A DNA stretch of 64,000 bases, from positions 3,281,733 to 3,345,732 of the forward strand of contig CP012157.1 in the NCBI GenBank assembly GCA_001602455.1, read 5' to 3'. The notes under the pieces were generated by a model that did not search any database, was not told where the DNA came from, and worked only from the letters and a program-made list of their open reading frames with translations. The DNA comes from Betaproteobacteria bacterium UKL13-2 (GTDB lineage: Bacteria; Pseudomonadota; Gammaproteobacteria; Burkholderiales; Usitatibacteraceae). The position numbers and the translations under genes are program-made. Positions 29,595-39,081 of this stretch are shown piece after piece; position 1 is the first letter of the stretch; the number at the start of each line of letters is the position of its first letter.

Positions 29595-29728
29595 GGGCAC
29601 TTCTATAAACCTGCTGCGTGGGCGAATTTCGCACCTGCGGTGCTCGCCGTACACTGGGTACGTGTCCCGTGTTTGCCAAACCCGTCGGCACGAACTTCGC
29701 CCGCTCGCGACGGTTTCGAGAAGTTACC
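29595..29728. mobile_element. 134-bp MITE-like repeat A, copy 3
   Basis: This copy is in the opposite orientation to copy 1 and very similar to it. It runs from GGGCACTTCTATAAACCTGC to a right end that reads GGTAACTTCTCGAAACCG on the other strand. AATA flanks both sides as a direct duplication. It lies 6 bp from the end of the IS, inside the 314-bp gap between the transposase and SDR genes; the rest of that gap (29729-29814) shows only a loose inverted repeat GTCGGCCA/TGGCCGAC. Confidence 0.8.
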
Positions 29729-29814
29729 AATAGGTCGGCCAAACGCAAAGGGGAGCAATGCATTTGCGAAGGCGTAGAAACGCCTGTTTTGTGGCCGACT
29801 TACCCCTGCGTGCG

Positions 29815-30588
29815 CTACACGGCAGTCATGCCTCCATCGACTGCCAGAATTTGGCCCGTTACATAGCCAGCAGCGTCGGAGGCAAGAAAGATGGCCGGGC
29901 CCATCAGATCTTCTTCACCGCCCAAGCGTCCTAGCGGCGTCATCGCAATGATCTGATTTTCGATCGCTTGCAACACACCTGCGCTCATCTTCGACGGGAA
30001 AAATCCAGGCGCCAAGGCATTGACGCGGATACCGTACTTTGCCCATTCACCCGCCAGGGCACGGGTGAGGTTGACCAAGCCCCCCTTGCTTGTATTGTAG
30101 GCGAGTGTTTGCATTGGGCCTAACTGCCCCCGCAGACCCGCGACGGAAGCAACGTTAATGATCGCCCCATGGCGATTCGGGATCATTGATTTTGCACCCA
30201 CCTGTTGGGTGACAAGCCATGAGCCGGTGAGATTGGTGGCGATAATCTTGTTCCAAGCCTCGATGGGATAAGTCTCAGCGGACGCGCCCCAAGACGCTCC
30301 TGCGTTGTTCATCAAGATGTCGATTTTGCCAAAGTGCTTCAATACCGCATCGACCATGGGTTCGATGGTTTCTGGTTTGGCAAGGTCGCTGGGTACAACG
30401 AATACGTCATACCCCAGCCCCACCAACTCCGCCTTCGCCTCTTCGAGCTCGCCCAATTTACGCGCAGTGAGCGCAAGTTTTGCTCCCTGTGCGCCGTAGC
30501 CCTTGGCCATTTGCAGGCCCAACCCGCGCGAGCCGCCTGTGATCAATGCCACTCGGCTGGATAAATCGAAGAGTTTGTTTGCGGTCAT
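29815..30588 (-). CDS. Short-chain dehydrogenase/reductase
   Basis: This classical SDR of 257 residues binds NAD(P) through TGGSRGLG at 17-24. Other motifs are NNAG (94-97), the catalytic Ser in NVASVAG (148) and Tyr164 with Lys168 in YNTSK. The C-terminus GYVTGQILAVDGGMT is typical. I choose ATG 30588 because the family start follows it. Similarity is to gluconate-5-dehydrogenase-like or RhlG-like members, but the substrate cannot be told. It lies in the insert that separates the S10 and spc operons, 152 bp after the FAD dehydrogenase. Confidence 0.9.
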   Translation of the reverse strand: MTANKLFDLSSRVALITGGSRGLGLQMAKGYGAQGAKLALTARKLGELEEAKAELVGLGYDVFVVPSDLAKPETIEPMVDAVLKHFGKIDILMNNAGASWGASAETYPIEAWNKIIATNLTGSWLVTQQVGAKSMIPNRHGAIINVASVAGLRGQLGPMQTLAYNTSKGGLVNLTRALAGEWAKYGIRVNALAPGFFPSKMSAGVLQAIENQIIAMTPLGRLGGEEDLMGPAIFLASDAAGYVTGQILAVDGGMTAV

Positions 30589-30679
30589 GATTGTTTTCGA
30601 CGTTAGTTGACGGTTGATTTCCCGCTGTGCGCCATGCGCTGTATAGGCGCAGCGACTCAAAAGGGAAAGTGCCCGAATA

Positions 30680-30740
30680 GCGGGCGTTTACGAACATTTT
30701 TGGCTGGAAACACCCGCCGATAAAGGAGTTTCAACTTTTA
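30680..30740 (-). repeat. Hairpin repeat B, copy 2
   Basis: GCGGGCGTTT (30680-30689) pairs with AAACACCCGC (30708-30717) with one mismatch. The conserved part on the plus strand, GGCTGGAAACACCCGCCGAT then AAAGGAGTTTCAA, corresponds to copies 1 and 3. It directly follows the FAD dehydrogenase stop and precedes the SDR start by about 90 nt on the minus strand. Confidence 0.5.
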
Positions 30741-32429
30741 TCAATACGGGCTTGCTTGGTCGTCCAAAACGGCTCGCTTGTGTCTTGTTGCCACTTTGCC
30801 GCCAAGCATCGACAGCGCCACCGCCTCCGCAATCTTGATGCCGTCAACGCCGGCACTCATGATGCCTCCCGCGTATCCGGCTCCCTCCCCCGCCGGAAAC
30901 AATCCCGCGGTGTTGACGCTTTGAAAGTTATCGTCGCGCCGGGTAATCCGGATTGGCGATGAGGTTCGTGTCTCAACGCCCGTCAGCACGGCGTCATGCA
31001 TCGCGAAACCAGAAATCTGTTTGTCAAATGCCGGCAGCGCCTCCCGCACCGCGTCGATCACAAAGGTCGGCACACAAAGCGACAGGTTCGTCATCTTGAC
31101 ACCGGGCTGGTACGAAGGCACAACTGACCCAAGCGAGCTTGAGGCGCGTCCGTCAAGGAAATCACCGACAAGTTGCGCTGGCGCATTGTAATTTTCACCA
31201 CCGGCGACAAAGGCGGCGGACTCCCAGCGTTGCTGAAAATCGATGCCGGCAAGAACGTCGTCGGGATAATCGACCGCCGGCGTGATGCCAACAACGATGC
31301 CTGCATTGGCATTGCGTTCGGTACGCGAGTATTGGCTCATGCCGTTGGTCACTACCCGGCCAACTTCAGATGTTGCCGCCACCACGGTTCCACCCGGGCA
31401 CATACAAAAACTGTAAACGCTCCGACCATTCGAGGCATGATGCACGAGCTTGTAGTCGGCCGCACCCAGCATCTGATTTCCTGCATTCGGCCCGAAGCGT
31501 GCACGGTCGATCAGTCCCTGCGGATGTTCGATGCGAAAACCAATCGAAAATGGTTTGGCCTCAACAAACACACCGCATTCACGCAGCTTTTGAAAAGTAT
31601 CGCGGGCGCTGTGGCCGATCGCCAATACGAGGTGATTTGTCTTGATCCTTTCGCCGTTCTCCAGAACGACACCCGTCAACTGTCGCTCACCTGATCGCTC
31701 TTCAATCTCAAAATCCACCACCTTTTGTTGGAAGCGAATTTCGCCGCCGAGCGACTCGATCGTCGCCCGCATGATTTCAATCATCGAGACGAGCTTGAAG
31801 GTGCCGATATGCGGCTTCGATACGTACATGATTTCAGGCGGCGCACCGGCGGCGACGAACTCGCGCAGTACTTTCCGGCCAAGAAAATGCGGGTCCTTGA
31901 TTTGGCTCCAGAGTTTACCGTCGGAGAAAGTACCCGCTCCTCCTTCGCCGAACTGCACGTTCGACTCTGGATTCAAGGTGGATTTGCGCCAGAGCCCCCA
32001 AGTATCCTGCGTACGCTCACGCACCGCTTTCCCCCGCTCAAGTACGATAGGGTTAAAACCCATCTGCGCGAGGGTCAAGGCTGCAAACAGACCGCAGGGC
32101 CCGAGTCCAATCACAACCGGTCTGGCGTTCGAGAACACGACTGGCGCGCGCGCGATGAATTTGTATTCTGTGTCCGGCGTAACGATCACTTTGGGGTCGC
32201 CGCGAAACCTGCGAAACACCTCCTCTTCATTACGCAATTGAACATCTAGCGTATAGACCAGAAGAATCTGTGCTTTCTTGCGCGCATCGTAGCCTCGACG
32301 GTAGATCGCGAGGGCGAGCAAATCCCCGTCAGCAATTTTTAAGCGCGCCAAGACAGCGGCGCGCAGCGCGACGACATCGTCCTCACTGGAGGCGCCTAGC
32401 GGCAACTTTATTTCGTTCAAGCGAAGCAT
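30741..32429 (-). CDS. FAD-dependent dehydrogenase, COG2509-like
   Basis: The 562-residue flavoprotein has an N-terminal domain of about 95 residues, then the dinucleotide-binding VVIGLGPCGLFAALTLAQMG near 105-124. Further landmarks are NVQFGEGGAGTFSDGKLW, LAIGHSARDTF, FCMCPGGTVVAATSE and the C-terminal GLFPAGEGAGYAGGIMSAG with DGIKIAEAV. These fit the uncharacterised NAD(FAD)-dependent dehydrogenase group COG2509. ATG 32429 is chosen since homologues start near MLRLNEIKLPL. It begins 62 bp downstream of the rpsQ terminator. Substrate unknown. Confidence 0.87.
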   Translation of the reverse strand: MLRLNEIKLPLGASSEDDVVALRAAVLARLKIADGDLLALAIYRRGYDARKKAQILLVYTLDVQLRNEEEVFRRFRGDPKVIVTPDTEYKFIARAPVVFSNARPVVIGLGPCGLFAALTLAQMGFNPIVLERGKAVRERTQDTWGLWRKSTLNPESNVQFGEGGAGTFSDGKLWSQIKDPHFLGRKVLREFVAAGAPPEIMYVSKPHIGTFKLVSMIEIMRATIESLGGEIRFQQKVVDFEIEERSGERQLTGVVLENGERIKTNHLVLAIGHSARDTFQKLRECGVFVEAKPFSIGFRIEHPQGLIDRARFGPNAGNQMLGAADYKLVHHASNGRSVYSFCMCPGGTVVAATSEVGRVVTNGMSQYSRTERNANAGIVVGITPAVDYPDDVLAGIDFQQRWESAAFVAGGENYNAPAQLVGDFLDGRASSSLGSVVPSYQPGVKMTNLSLCVPTFVIDAVREALPAFDKQISGFAMHDAVLTGVETRTSSPIRITRRDDNFQSVNTAGLFPAGEGAGYAGGIMSAGVDGIKIAEAVALSMLGGKVATRHKRAVLDDQASPY

Positions 32430-32490
32430 GATTGAGAACCGTCTATCGTCTTCTACCCAGTCGTGATTATCTATTGCGCTGGCTGCCCAC

Positions 32491-32518
32491 AAAAAAGCCC
32501 GCAGAAGCGGGCTTTTTT
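32491..32518 (-). terminator. Terminator after rpsQ, end of S10 operon
   Basis: AAAAAAGCCCGC and GCGGGCTTTTTT form a perfect stem with a 4-base loop, with T-runs in both directions. It lies 20 bp after rpsQ and shows that S10 operon transcription stops before the FAD dehydrogenase gene. Confidence 0.9.
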
Positions 32519-32538
32519 GATCTAAACCGAATCAAGAC

Positions 32539-32814
32539 TTACTCGACTTTTGCTTTTTCGACAAGCTTTGTTACGGCCCATGCTTTTGTCTTCGACATTG
32601 GCTTGGTTTCTTCAATGGTTACGGTATCGCCCATCTTGAACTCATTGTTTGGGCTGTGTGCATGGTATTTCTTGGAGCGGCGCAAAACCTTGCCAAGGAT
32701 CGGGTGTTTTACTGCCCGCTCAACAAGCACCGTAACGGTTTTATCCATCTTGTCGCTCGTGATAACGCCGGTCAGCGTACGCTTGCTTTTGGTGATTTCA
32801 GCAGTAGTCGTCAT
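32539..32814 (-). CDS. rpsQ: 30S ribosomal protein S17
   Basis: S17 is an early-binding 30S protein. The 91-residue product has [40 protein letters not shown] and [20 protein letters not shown]. Its start overlaps the rpmC stop by one base. It is the last gene of the S10 unit here, followed by a terminator rather than rplN. Confidence 0.97.
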   Translation of the reverse strand: MTTTAEITKSKRTLTGVITSDKMDKTVTVLVERAVKHPILGKVLRRSKKYHAHSPNNEFKMGDTVTIEETKPMSKTKAWAVTKLVEKAKVE

Positions 32815-33008
32815 TATTGTGCCTTCGCTTTTTCGGTAAGGATGGTCTTGATCTGCGCGATCTCACGCTTCACACGACCAAGCTCCGTCGTCTTAGACAT
32901 TTGCTGCGTCGCAACCTGCATGCGCATGGAAAACTGCGCACGACGCAAATCGAGTAATTCCTTGTTCAGTTCTTCCGGGGATTTCGTCCGCATTTCTTTG
33001 GTGTTCAT
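32814..33008 (-). CDS. rpmC: 50S ribosomal protein L29
   Basis: L29 borders the peptide exit. The 64-residue helical protein reads [20 protein letters not shown] and contains [20 protein letters not shown]. Position between rplP and rpsQ and length are standard. Confidence 0.96.
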   Translation of the reverse strand: MNTKEMRTKSPEELNKELLDLRRAQFSMRMQVATQQMSKTTELGRVKREIAQIKTILTEKAKAQ

Positions 33009-33022
33009 GGCGTAGTCCTTTC

Positions 33023-33436
33023 TTAACCCAACAAGCGATGCACAAAGGTAGTTTTGATCGGCAACTTAGCCGCCGCCAATGCAAACGCCTCACGCGCCAG
33101 ATTTTCTTGGACGCCGTCCATCTCGTAGAGCACTTTGCCTGGCTGAATTTCTGCCACAAAATACTCAGGTGATCCCTTACCGTTACCCATGCGGACTTCA
33201 GCCGGCTTTTTGGAGATTGGCTTATCCGGGAAAATACGAATCCACACACGGCCGCCACGCTTGATGTGACGTGTCATTGCACGACGCGCAGCTTCGATTT
33301 GACGTGCAGTCAGACGACCACGACCAACGGCCTTCAGACCAAACTCGCCGAACGAAACCTTGGCACCCGTCGTGGCGATACCTTTGTTCCGGCCTTTTTG
33401 TTCTTTGCGATATTTTCTTCTAGCTGGCTGCAGCAT
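33023..33436 (-). CDS. rplP: 50S ribosomal protein L16
   Basis: L16 organises the A-site region of 23S rRNA. The 137-residue product starts [19 protein letters not shown] at 33436, overlapping the rpsC end by 17 bp. [20 protein letters not shown] and [20 protein letters not shown] are diagnostic. An upstream in-frame Met is inside rpsC and less likely. Confidence 0.97.
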   Translation of the reverse strand: MLQPARRKYRKEQKGRNKGIATTGAKVSFGEFGLKAVGRGRLTARQIEAARRAMTRHIKRGGRVWIRIFPDKPISKKPAEVRMGNGKGSPEYFVAEIQPGKVLYEMDGVQENLAREAFALAAAKLPIKTTFVHRLLG

Positions 33437-34142
33437 TTTTCGCTCCTGGACGGCCACGCGGCTTACGCGCTGGCTCAGCTTGTGGCTCCGGTGCGGCAAC
33501 AGGCGTTTCGCCTTTTGCCAGCATGTTGCCCTTGTAAACGAGAACTTGTACGCCGATCACGCCATAGGTTGTACGCGCTTCGGAAAAGCCCTGATCGATG
33601 TCTGCACGCAAGGTGTGTAGTGGCACCCGCCCCTCACGGTACCACTCGGTACGCGCAATCTCGGCACCGTTCAAGCGGCCGCTAGAGGTGATCTTGATAC
33701 CTTGTGCCCCCAAACGCATGGCGTTTTGCATCGCGCGCTTCATTGCACGACGGAACATGACGCGCTTTTCTAGCTGTGCAGTAATGCCATCAGCAATCAG
33801 TTGCGCATCGGTTTCTGGCTTGCGAATTTCTTCGATGTCGACGTGCACCGGAACGCCCATCATCTTGGAAAGGCTCGCGCGAAGATTTTCAATATCTTCG
33901 CCCTTCTTACCGATCACCACGCCTGGACGCGATGAATAGATAGTGATCTTTGCGTTCTTTGCAGGGCGCTCAATCACGATCTTGCCGACAGAGGCGCTTG
34001 CCAACTTCTTCTTCAAGTAGGTGCGAACTTTGATATCTTCCAGCAACATGATCGGGAAGTTTTTACTATTGGCGTACCACTTCGATGCGAAGTTTTTGGT
34101 AACAGCCAAGCGAAAACCGGTTGGGGAAATTTTTTGTCCCAT
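33420..34142 (-). CDS. rpsC: 30S ribosomal protein S3
   Basis: S3 forms the mRNA entry with S4 and S5. The 240-residue protein has a KH domain ([40 protein letters not shown]) and the C-terminal domain with [19 protein letters not shown]-like pattern and [12 protein letters not shown]. The end is Ala/Pro/Arg rich. It starts 9 bp after rplV. Confidence 0.97.
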   Translation of the reverse strand: MGQKISPTGFRLAVTKNFASKWYANSKNFPIMLLEDIKVRTYLKKKLASASVGKIVIERPAKNAKITIYSSRPGVVIGKKGEDIENLRASLSKMMGVPVHVDIEEIRKPETDAQLIADGITAQLEKRVMFRRAMKRAMQNAMRLGAQGIKITSSGRLNGAEIARTEWYREGRVPLHTLRADIDQGFSEARTTYGVIGVQVLVYKGNMLAKGETPVAAPEPQAEPARKPRGRPGAKNAAAS

Positions 34143-34151
34143 TGCGACTCC

Positions 34152-34490
34152 TTATTGCTTGCCGTCGCCGACGGTCACAAATACGTGACATGTCGGTTTG
34201 ACAATGCGGTTACCACGACCCTTTGCGCGCGCCGTGAAGCGCTTCAACACTGGGCCTTTTTCAACGATGATCTTGGCGACTTTGAGGTCATCAATATCAG
34301 CACCGTTGTTGTGCTCAGCATTTGCGATGGCCGATTCCAACACCTTCTTGATAATCGTCGCGCCTTTTTTTGGCGTAAACGTGAGGATGTTGAGCGCTTG
34401 ATCTACTTTCTTGCCACGAATGAGGTCAGCAACCAAACGACCTTTTTGCGCGGAGAGGCGTACACCCCAAAGATTAGCGGATACGTTCAT
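34152..34490 (-). CDS. rplV: 50S ribosomal protein L22
   Basis: L22 lines the peptide tunnel. The 112-residue protein includes [40 protein letters not shown] and the tunnel hairpin with [20 protein letters not shown]. The hairpin has no deletion that would suggest macrolide resistance. Confidence 0.97.
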   Translation of the reverse strand: MNVSANLWGVRLSAQKGRLVADLIRGKKVDQALNILTFTPKKGATIIKKVLESAIANAEHNNGADIDDLKVAKIIVEKGPVLKRFTARAKGRGNRIVKPTCHVFVTVGDGKQ

Positions 34491-34502
34491 TGGTATCGCT
34501 CC

Positions 34503-34790
34503 TTATTTCTTGCCAGCCGCCGCAGCCTTCTTGTCAGCCGGATGGCCTTTGAAGGTACGGGTCAAGGCGAATTCGCCCAATTTGTGGCCAACCATGTTTT
34601 CGCTGACAAACACCGGAATATGCTGCTTTCCGTTGTGTACAGCGATGGTCAAACCGACAAAATCCGGCAGGATGGTGGAACGGCGCGACCAAGTCTTGAT
34701 TGGCTTGCGGTCTTTGATGGCAGCGGCCTTTTCGACCTTTGCTGCCAAGTGCCCGTCTACAAACGGGCCCTTCTTAATGGAACGTGCCAT
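34503..34790 (-). CDS. rpsS: 30S ribosomal protein S19
   Basis: S19 lies at the top of the 30S head. The 95-residue product starts [20 protein letters not shown] and has [20 protein letters not shown] and [20 protein letters not shown]. It starts 5 bp after rplB. Confidence 0.97.
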   Translation of the reverse strand: MARSIKKGPFVDGHLAAKVEKAAAIKDRKPIKTWSRRSTILPDFVGLTIAVHNGKQHIPVFVSENMVGHKLGEFALTRTFKGHPADKKAAAAGKK

Positions 34791-34795
34791 GGCGG

Positions 34796-35617
34796 TTAAC
34801 CTTTCCGACGATCGCGAACGATCATGTTCTGTGTGCGCTTGTTGGTGCGGGTCTTAAGACCCTTGGTAGCTTGGCCCCATGGCGTACGCGGATGACCGCC
34901 GCCGTTGGAACGACCACCGTGTGGATGATCCACTGGGTTCATACAAATACCACGAACCGTCGGACGCCAGCCGCGCCAGCGGTTTGCACCGGCCTTGCCG
35001 ATAACGCGAAGTGCGTGCTCACCATTACCAACCTCACCGATCGTGGCGCGGCAATCAACGTGAACTTTGCGAATCTCGCCCGAACGCATACGAAGCTGTG
35101 CGTACAGCCCTTCACGCGCCAGCAGTTGCACGGAAGCCCCAGCGGAGCGTGCCAACTGAGCGCCCTTTCCGGGTAACAACTCAATGCAGTGGATCGTCGA
35201 ACCCACCGGGATATTGCGGATCGGCAAGCAGTTACCGACTTTGATTGGGGCATCTTGGCCGGATACAACTTGCTGGCCAACTTCGACACCTTTTGGCGCA
35301 ATCATGTAACGACGCTCACCGTCGGCGTAACAAAGTAGAACAATGTTCGCGCTGCGATTTGGATCGTATTCAAGCCGCTCGACTTTCGCAACGATACCGT
35401 CTTTGTCGTTGCGCTTGAAGTCAATGATGCGGTAGTGCTGCTTATGACCGCCACCTTGGTGACGGGTCGTGATATGGCCGTGGTGATTACGACCAGCATT
35501 TTTCGACTGCGGCTCCAGCAGCGCTGCATGCGGCGCGCCTTTGTGCAGATCAGCATTGACCACCTTCAACATACTACGGCGGCCAGGCGAAGTCGGTTTT
35601 GTTTTAACGAGAGCCAT
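34796..35617 (-). CDS. rplB: 50S ribosomal protein L2
   Basis: L2 is needed for subunit association and peptidyl transfer. The 273-residue protein starts [20 protein letters not shown]; its ATG overlaps the rplW stop by one base. [20 protein letters not shown] and the C-terminal [10 protein letters not shown] with the functionally important His are present. Confidence 0.97.
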   Translation of the reverse strand: MALVKTKPTSPGRRSMLKVVNADLHKGAPHAALLEPQSKNAGRNHHGHITTRHQGGGHKQHYRIIDFKRNDKDGIVAKVERLEYDPNRSANIVLLCYADGERRYMIAPKGVEVGQQVVSGQDAPIKVGNCLPIRNIPVGSTIHCIELLPGKGAQLARSAGASVQLLAREGLYAQLRMRSGEIRKVHVDCRATIGEVGNGEHALRVIGKAGANRWRGWRPTVRGICMNPVDHPHGGRSNGGGHPRTPWGQATKGLKTRTNKRTQNMIVRDRRKG

Positions 35618-35925
35618 TACACCGCCCCTTCCGTAAACTGGATGTCGCCATCGCCCTTCAAGCAAACATAGGCTTTCTTGACGTGATTGCGACGGCCTTC
35701 AAAACGTCCGTGACGTTTTGCTTTGCCTTTTTGGTTAACGATATTCACGCTAGCCACTTCAACTTTTTGATCTTTAAACAGAAGCTCAACTGCAGCCTTA
35801 ACTTCGGCTTTGGTTGCGCTTTGCAGAACCTCAAACACGACCTGCTTCTGCTTATCAGCCACCATGGTGGCCTTTTCGGAAATGACGGGTCGCAGTACGA
35901 CCGTCAGCAGACGTTCGGCATTCAT
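35617..35925 (-). CDS. rplW: 50S ribosomal protein L23
   Basis: L23 docks trigger factor and SRP at the tunnel exit. The 102-residue product has [20 protein letters not shown], the segment [20 protein letters not shown] and [14 protein letters not shown]. It overlaps rplD by 4 bp and rplB by 1 bp. Confidence 0.96.
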   Translation of the reverse strand: MNAERLLTVVLRPVISEKATMVADKQKQVVFEVLQSATKAEVKAAVELLFKDQKVEVASVNIVNQKGKAKRHGRFEGRRNHVKKAYVCLKGDGDIQFTEGAV

Positions 35926-36542
35926 GCGAGCACCTCTTCAAATTGTTTGACGGCACCCTTAGTCAAAACGACATTCGCGAAGCGAACGAGATTAACCGGG
36001 TCAGCGTGCTTGGCTTCGAGAACCATGACGTTCTCGAGGTTGCGCGAGGAAAGATACAAATTCTCGTTGAAGTTTTCGGTGATGATCAGCACCTGATCAA
36101 GACCCATACCCTTGAGCTTGGACACCAAACCCTTGGTTTTTGGCGCATCGAGCGTCATGTCTTCAACGACGGAGAGGCGATTTTCACGCACCAACTGCGA
36201 AAGAATTGCAGCGATACCCGCACGATACATTTTGCGGTTCACTTTTTGTGTGAAGTTTTCGTCAGGCGAGTTCGGGAAAATCTTACCGCCACCACGCCAG
36301 AGCGGGGACGATGCCATACCCGCACGAGCACGACCAGTACCCTTTTGGCGCCAGGGCTTCTTTGTCGATTTCTGAACGTCGCTGCGACCTTTTTGCGCAC
36401 GGTTACCCGAACGTGCGTTTGCTTGGAATGCAGTGACAACTTGGTGGACAAGCGCTTCGTTGTAATCGCGGCCAAACAATTCTGCCGACGCTGCAACGGT
36501 ACCTTCAGAGGCACCCTTGTCATTGATAAGTTTGAGTTCCAT
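35922..36542 (-). CDS. rplD: 50S ribosomal protein L4
   Basis: L4 lines the tunnel and, in E. coli, represses the S10 operon. The 206-residue protein has the loop [20 protein letters not shown] and [20 protein letters not shown], then [20 protein letters not shown]. It overlaps rplC and rplW, indicating tight coupling. Confidence 0.97.
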   Translation of the reverse strand: MELKLINDKGASEGTVAASAELFGRDYNEALVHQVVTAFQANARSGNRAQKGRSDVQKSTKKPWRQKGTGRARAGMASSPLWRGGGKIFPNSPDENFTQKVNRKMYRAGIAAILSQLVRENRLSVVEDMTLDAPKTKGLVSKLKGMGLDQVLIITENFNENLYLSSRNLENVMVLEAKHADPVNLVRFANVVLTKGAVKQFEEVLA

Positions 36543-37213
36543 TATTTGGCTCCCGCTTTTGCCTGTGCGGCTTTAGGAGCCTTCGCTGCGGGGCGAACCA
36601 CAATGGTTGCGTTCTTTGCACCAGGAACCGCGCCCTTGACCAGAATCAGCGACCGCGCAACATCCACACGCGCCACTTCGAGCATCGGCATCGTCGAGGA
36701 CACGTCACCCAAGTGGCCAGCCATGCGCTTACCTGGAAACACCCGACCCGGATCCTGCGCCATACCAATGGAGCCTGGAACGTTGTGGGACTTCGAGTTA
36801 CCGTGGGAGGCACGGTTAGACGAGAAATGGTGGCGCTTGATAACGCCCGAAAAACCTTTACCCAATGTGGTGCCTGACACATCAACCTTTTGGCCAACCG
36901 CAAACATTTCCACTGAGAGCACTTCGCCAACCTTTAACTCGGCGAGCTTTTCCGGGGTAACCGCGAATTCTTTGACGACCGAGCCGGCTTCAACACCAGC
37001 TTTAGCGTAGTGGCCAGCTTGCGCTTTTGCCACGCGCGATGCACGGCGAGTTCCAAATGCGACTTGGACGCCTGCATACCCATCATTTTCAGGGGTTTTT
37101 AATTGTGTGACTCGGTTATTCGACACATCAAGCACTGTCACGGGGATGGCTGTACCATCATCCGCGAAGATGCGAGTCATGCCGACCTTCCGGCCGACGA
37201 GACCTAAGCTCAT
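36542..37213 (-). CDS. rplC: 50S ribosomal protein L3
   Basis: L3 starts 50S assembly next to the peptidyl transferase centre. From ATG 37213 ([20 protein letters not shown]) it has 223 residues. The conserved loop [20 protein letters not shown] contains the Gln/Asn region usually methylated in homologues. An own promoter lies 142 bp upstream, between rpsJ and this gene. Confidence 0.97.
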   Translation of the reverse strand: MSLGLVGRKVGMTRIFADDGTAIPVTVLDVSNNRVTQLKTPENDGYAGVQVAFGTRRASRVAKAQAGHYAKAGVEAGSVVKEFAVTPEKLAELKVGEVLSVEMFAVGQKVDVSGTTLGKGFSGVIKRHHFSSNRASHGNSKSHNVPGSIGMAQDPGRVFPGKRMAGHLGDVSSTMPMLEVARVDVARSLILVKGAVPGAKNATIVVRPAAKAPKAAQAKAGAK

Positions 37214-37354
37214 CTTCATTCCTTTTGTGATTAGCCCCACTCCACCTTAAAAATCAAAGTGTTACAGGGTGTCCGCTACAATTGGCGAACGGGTTGATTA
37301 CGTGCTGCTAGCTTGTCGGCCTCTGCGGCTCATTCCAAGCGGAAAAGAGGCGAA

Positions 37355-37383
37355 ATTATAATCGCCCCTTCTCAATAAATCAA
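37355..37383 (-). promoter_or_regulatory. Strong sigma-70-like promoter before rplC
   Basis: On the minus strand TTGATT (37378-37383) and a perfect TATAAT (37355-37360) are 17 bp apart. It lies in the 194-bp spacer between rpsJ and rplC, 24 bp after the rpsJ stop, leaving a leader of about 135 nt before rplC. This splits rpsJ from the rest of the S10 genes. Confidence 0.7.
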
Positions 37384-37407
37384 ATACTTACGCCAATACT
37401 TACACTA

Positions 37408-37731
37408 TTACAGCTTAATTTCCACATCCACGCCTGCCGGAAGGTCAAGCTTCATCAACGCGTCGACAGTTTTGTCGGTCGGGTCAATGATGTCCATCAA
37501 ACGCAAATGGGTACGAATTTCCATTTGATCGCGCGATGTTTTATTGACGTGCGGCGAACGCAGAAGATCAAAACGCTCAATCTTGGTGGGTAGCGGCACT
37601 GGGCCTTTTACGACCGCGCCCGTACGCTTCGCGGTTTCTACGATCTCTAGCGCCGACTGGTCGATCAATCGGTAGTCAAACGCCTTCAAGCGAATGCGAA
37701 TTTTCTGTTTGGCGAGTTGTGCTGTTGCCAT
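37408..37731 (-). CDS. rpsJ: 30S ribosomal protein S10
   Basis: S10 is a 30S head protein and, as NusE, part of antitermination complexes. The 107-residue product from ATG 37731 has [40 protein letters not shown] and ends [11 protein letters not shown]. The first four residues extend the common start. It follows tuf by 125 bp and probably belongs with the str unit rpsL-rpsG-fusA-tuf. Confidence 0.97.
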   Translation of the reverse strand: MATAQLAKQKIRIRLKAFDYRLIDQSALEIVETAKRTGAVVKGPVPLPTKIERFDLLRSPHVNKTSRDQMEIRTHLRLMDIIDPTDKTVDALMKLDLPAGVDVEIKL

Positions 37732-37856
37732 CTCGTTTCCTTTAGGCCGCTTCAAAGGCAGCCGTTACTTGGTTAATTCTTTCGGAGGGTTCAGGTCAGG
37801 GGGAAGCCGCGCTGCAGGACGACCGCCCTATTGATCTTCTTCCGGCGTTACGAAAC

Positions 37857-39047
37857 TTACTTCAATACTTTTGAGACGACGCCTGCGCCAACCGTGCGAC
37901 CGCCTTCGCGAATCGCAAAGCGCAGACCGTCTTCCATCGCAATCGGCGCAATCAACTGCACCACAATCTTGACGTTGTCGCCAGGCATCACCATCTCAGT
38001 ACCCGCCGGCAACTGCAATGCACCAGTCACGTCCGTCGTGCGAAAGTAGAACTGTGGACGATAGCCGTTGAAGAATGGGGTGTGACGCCCACCTTCGTCT
38101 TTGCTCAAGACGTAGATCTCCGCTTCAAAGTCGGTGTGCGGGGTGATCGAACCCGGCTTGGCCAATACTTGACCACGCTCGACGTCTTCACGCTTGGTGC
38201 CGCGCAATAAGATACCGACGTTGTCGCCCGCTTGACCTTGGTCGAGCAGCTTGCGGAACATCTCAACACCGGTACAAATGGTCTTCTGGGTGGTCTTCAG
38301 TCCAACAATCTCGATCTCTTCGCCAACCTTGATGATGCCGCGCTCAATTCGGCCAGTCACCACGGTTCCGCGACCCGAAATGGAGAATACGTCTTCTACC
38401 GGCATCAGGAATGCGCCGTCCAAGGCTCGCTTCGGCTCGGGGATGTAGCTGTCGAGGGCTTCGGCGAGTTTCATGATGGCACCTTCGCCCATCTCGCCCG
38501 TGTCGCCTTCCATGGCCTTCAAGGCGGAGCCTTTGATGATGGGAATGTCGTCGCCGGGGAAGTCGTACTTGGAGAGGAGCTCACGAACTTCCATCTCAAC
38601 GAGTTCGAGCAATTCGGCGTCGTCTACCATGTCGCATTTGTTCAGGAATACGACGATGTACGGTACACCCACCTGACGGGCCAGCAGGATGTGCTCACGC
38701 GTTTGTGGCATCGGGCCGTCAGCCGCAGAACATACTAGGATCGCGCCATCCATCTGGGCCGCACCGGTGATCATGTTCTTGACGTAGTCGGCATGGCCGG
38801 GACAGTCAACGTGCGCGTAGTGGCGGTTGGCGGTCTCGTATTCCACGTGGGCGGTGTTAATCGTGATACCGCGTGCTTTTTCTTCCGGCGCGGCGTCAAT
38901 CTGGTCGTAGGCCTTCGCTTCACCACCAAATTTCTTCGACAATACCGTCGTGATCGCCGCCGTCAGTGTCGTCTTGCCGTGATCAACGTGCCCAATCGTG
39001 CCAACGTTCACATGCGGCTTCGTACGCTCAAACTTGCCTTTTGCCAT
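37857..39047 (-). CDS. tuf: Elongation factor Tu, copy 1
   Basis: EF-Tu delivers aminoacyl-tRNA to the ribosome. The 396-residue GTPase has G1 [17 protein letters not shown] and the G5 region, then domains 2 and 3. It is identical in protein sequence to the copy at 55283 and differs by about nine silent bases. It lies 34 bp after fusA in the str operon. Residues classically altered in kirromycin resistance look wild type, as far as can be judged by eye. Confidence 0.98.
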   Translation of the reverse strand: MAKGKFERTKPHVNVGTIGHVDHGKTTLTAAITTVLSKKFGGEAKAYDQIDAAPEEKARGITINTAHVEYETANRHYAHVDCPGHADYVKNMITGAAQMDGAILVCSAADGPMPQTREHILLARQVGVPYIVVFLNKCDMVDDAELLELVEMEVRELLSKYDFPGDDIPIIKGSALKAMEGDTGEMGEGAIMKLAEALDSYIPEPKRALDGAFLMPVEDVFSISGRGTVVTGRIERGIIKVGEEIEIVGLKTTQKTICTGVEMFRKLLDQGQAGDNVGILLRGTKREDVERGQVLAKPGSITPHTDFEAEIYVLSKDEGGRHTPFFNGYRPQFYFRTTDVTGALQLPAGTEMVMPGDNVKIVVQLIAPIAMEDGLRFAIREGGRTVGAGVVSKVLK

Positions 39048-39081
39048 TTCTCGTCCTCGTCAAAAGTATCTAATTCAAAAA

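Noticed and set aside
28874-29608. A 244-codon open frame on the plus strand across the transposase gene
   Set aside because: It is antisense to an intact transposase with clear catalytic motifs and has no recognisable content.
29735-29800. Terminator after the SDR gene
   Set aside because: GTCGGCCA and TGGCCGAC are inverted but about 47 bp apart, too far for a confident terminator.
35943-37010. A 355-codon plus-strand frame across rplD and rplC
   Set aside because: It is the reverse-strand shadow of two secure ribosomal protein genes, a common effect of their codon bias.
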